Positions 15,004 through 15,962 of a stretch of DNA of 15,962 bases are shown here, one piece after another. The notes beneath the pieces were generated by a model. It saw nothing but the letters and a program-made list of their open reading frames with translations. It did not search any database and was not told the origin of the DNA. The stretch's first letter is position 1, and every line of letters begins with the position of its first letter. The position numbers and the translations under genes are program-made. Origin of the DNA: JAWLCQ01 sp041687095 (GTDB lineage Bacteria; Planctomycetota; Phycisphaerae; SM23-33); NCBI GenBank assembly GCA_041687095.1, contig JAWLCQ010000110.1, positions 1-15,962 on the forward strand, read 5' to 3'.

Positions 15004-15184
15004 GGCATGCCCCCTTCGTCTTGGGTTGGAGTGAGAACCGATGGGACGCCCCGCCCGGCATTGCTGCGGAGACCGCAGCACGACAGCGGCCGTCCCCGGA
15101 CGCATAGACGAATTCTATTGGTATGCCAGCCAGAAGAAGGGGGCTTGCCGAGATCCGAAGGCGGGATCGGCGCAGGGGGCCGCT

Positions 15185-15243
15185 AAAAGGGGACTGGCTC
15201 CGTAGCGACATGCTTCTTGCCGCGCAGGCGCCTGTCCCTTTTT
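15185..15243. repeat. Palindromic repeat element with GGGAC/GTCCC ends
   Basis: The ends AAAAGGGGACTGGC and GCGCCTGTCCCTTTTT form an inverted repeat with two mismatches around an unpaired core of about 30 bases. From memory such GGGGAC(T/A)GGC ends are frequent intergenic elements in several genomes, including planctomycetes, and are probably non-autonomous. There is no transposase in it. Confidence 0.5.
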
Positions 15244-15250
15244 CGAGGCG

Positions 15251-15300
15251 GTGCGGGACTCATCGCCCGCACTCCCGTGAACGGTTGCAGAAGCGGGAGT
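15251..15300 (-). terminator. Candidate stem-loops downstream of the desaturase
   Basis: GTGCGGG/CCCGCAC (15251-15257 with 15266-15272) and ACTCCCG/CGGGAGT (15271-15277 with 15294-15300) follow the desaturase stop on the minus strand. They share two bases, so both cannot form fully at once. Neither is followed by a U-tract directly, so this is a weak terminator call. Confidence 0.3.
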
Positions 15301-15317
15301 TCTCTTGCCCCCCCCGC

Positions 15318-15962
15318 TCAGTCGATTCTGCCCATGTGACGCAGCCAGCGGTAGTGCGCCGCGATGCCTGCCCAGAAGCTCCGGTGCGTGTTGTAGGGCA
15401 CGTTGAAGTCCCGGCAGGTGTCTTCCACGACCTTGGAGATTCCCGGGTAGTTGACATGGCAGATCCGCGGGAACAGATGGTGTTCCTTGTGGTAGTTCAG
15501 CCCCCCCACCAGCCAGGTGAGGATTCGGTTGCCCGGGGAGAAGTTGACGGTCACCAGCGCCTGGTGGACCGCCCAGGGCCGGTCCATCCGGCCGGTGTCT
15601 TCCCGGGGCAGGGGGAACTCGGACTTCGCGACCAGGTGGGGAAGGATGAACACCAGGACCATCACCGTCCCCAGCACCAGAGAGGCGACCACGTAGTAGA
15701 ACAGCACGGTCCACACCGGATGCAGCAGCATCGGAATCGCCAGGGCCCACCCCACGAACAGCAACTTGCCCCCAACGAAGATGACCAGGTCCCCTCCCGT
15801 GGGGCGCGGGACGCGGTGATCCCCCAGCCGCCCCGTTACGATGTACCGAAGGTCGTCGACAGTCTGCATCTTTATCGCCAGGAGCCCATAGAAGGCCCAG
15901 AGGTAGAGATGCTGCCAGCGATGCCACCAACGTCGTGTCTGATGCGGCGAGAAACGCCCCAG
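15318..15962 (-). CDS. Membrane fatty acid desaturase, 5' end beyond the window
   Basis: 214 residues are visible; the frame is open to the window edge, so the N-terminus with the first histidine boxes is missing. The visible part starts with RFSPHQTRRWWHRWQHLYLW, the conserved stretch before the second membrane pair (H-x-W-Q-H-x-Y). Two membrane regions follow (LVIFVGGKLLFVGWALAIPM and the FYYVVASLVLGTVMVLVFIL segment). The third histidine box, NYHKEHHLFPRICHVNYP, lies at about visible residues 156-173, with the diiron ligands in HxxHH. The end (VVEDTCRDFNVPYNTHRSFW) is typical of acyl-lipid or linoleoyl-CoA-type front-end desaturases. The bond position cannot be told. No cytochrome b5 domain is seen in this part. 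Confidence 0.88.
   Translation of the reverse strand: MGRFSPHQTRRWWHRWQHLYLWAFYGLLAIKMQTVDDLRYIVTGRLGDHRVPRPTGGDLVIFVGGKLLFVGWALAIPMLLHPVWTVLFYYVVASLVLGTVMVLVFILPHLVAKSEFPLPREDTGRMDRPWAVHQALVTVNFSPGNRILTWLVGGLNYHKEHHLFPRICHVNYPGISKVVEDTCRDFNVPYNTHRSFWAGIAAHYRWLRHMGRID

Larger units (their letters stand above)
15004..15317. other. Intergenic region between desaturase and propeller genes
   Basis: No gene is seen. It contains a palindromic element (15185-15243) and two overlapping hairpins after the desaturase (15251-15300). For the propeller gene, TAGAAT on the minus strand at 15112-15117 could be a -10 box, but the -35 spacing position (CCTTCT) is poor, so I do not call a promoter. Confidence 0.5.

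Noticed and set aside
1..15962. CRISPR array, tRNA or rRNA genes
   Set aside because: No regularly spaced repeats, cloverleaf-like segments or conserved rRNA stretches were found by eye.

Overview
High-GC bacterial DNA with GTG/TTG starts, purine-rich ribosome binding sites and many decayed gene pieces. The gene style suggests Planctomycetota: an ECF sigma factor with a long C-terminal extension, a large secreted beta-propeller protein with Gloeo/Verruco-type repeats, and GC-rich palindromic intergenic repeats. This placement is inference from style; there is no rRNA or marker gene in the window. I saw no tRNA, rRNA or CRISPR array.

Layout. Positions 1-550: a truncated minus-strand membrane protein abutting a plus-strand transposase-like scrap. 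Positions 794-4425: a plus-strand run made of an ECF sigma factor fused to a PheS-like (phenylalanyl-tRNA synthetase alpha-chain) domain, a large palindromic repeat, a SAM methyltransferase, a GNAT acetyltransferase and a second methyltransferase. Positions 4445-7458: a minus-strand run of a third methyltransferase, an APH-type small-molecule kinase and an archaemetzincin-like peptidase with TPRs; the last two are translationally coupled (TAG directly followed by ATG). Positions 7459-8700: about 1 kb without an intact gene, holding hairpins, repeat phrases and a frame-broken start of an APC amino-acid permease. Positions 8724-9524: a voltage-gated-like ion channel with a non-canonical pore filter, with a copy of a 63-65 bp repeat on each side. 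Positions 9646-11189: a B12-type radical SAM protein, with the first codons of a lost CBS-domain gene overlapping its end. Positions 11190-12000: a decayed region with the catalytic middle of a TreZ trehalohydrolase. Positions 12028-15003: a 991-residue exported beta-propeller protein. Positions 15318-15962: the C-terminal part of a membrane fatty acid desaturase, cut by the window end.

How the genes fit together. The middle of the window (2.3-7.5 kb) is rich in small-molecule modifying enzymes: three methyltransferases, one acetyltransferase and one kinase. These look like single accessory acquisitions rather than one proven pathway. The most unusual object is the sigma/PheS-like fusion, which couples a promoter-recognition module to a domain that keeps class II synthetase ATP-site motifs but has lost typical phenylalanine-pocket sequence. 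The second half looks like a recombination-prone accessory zone, with four or more gene remnants beside repeats.
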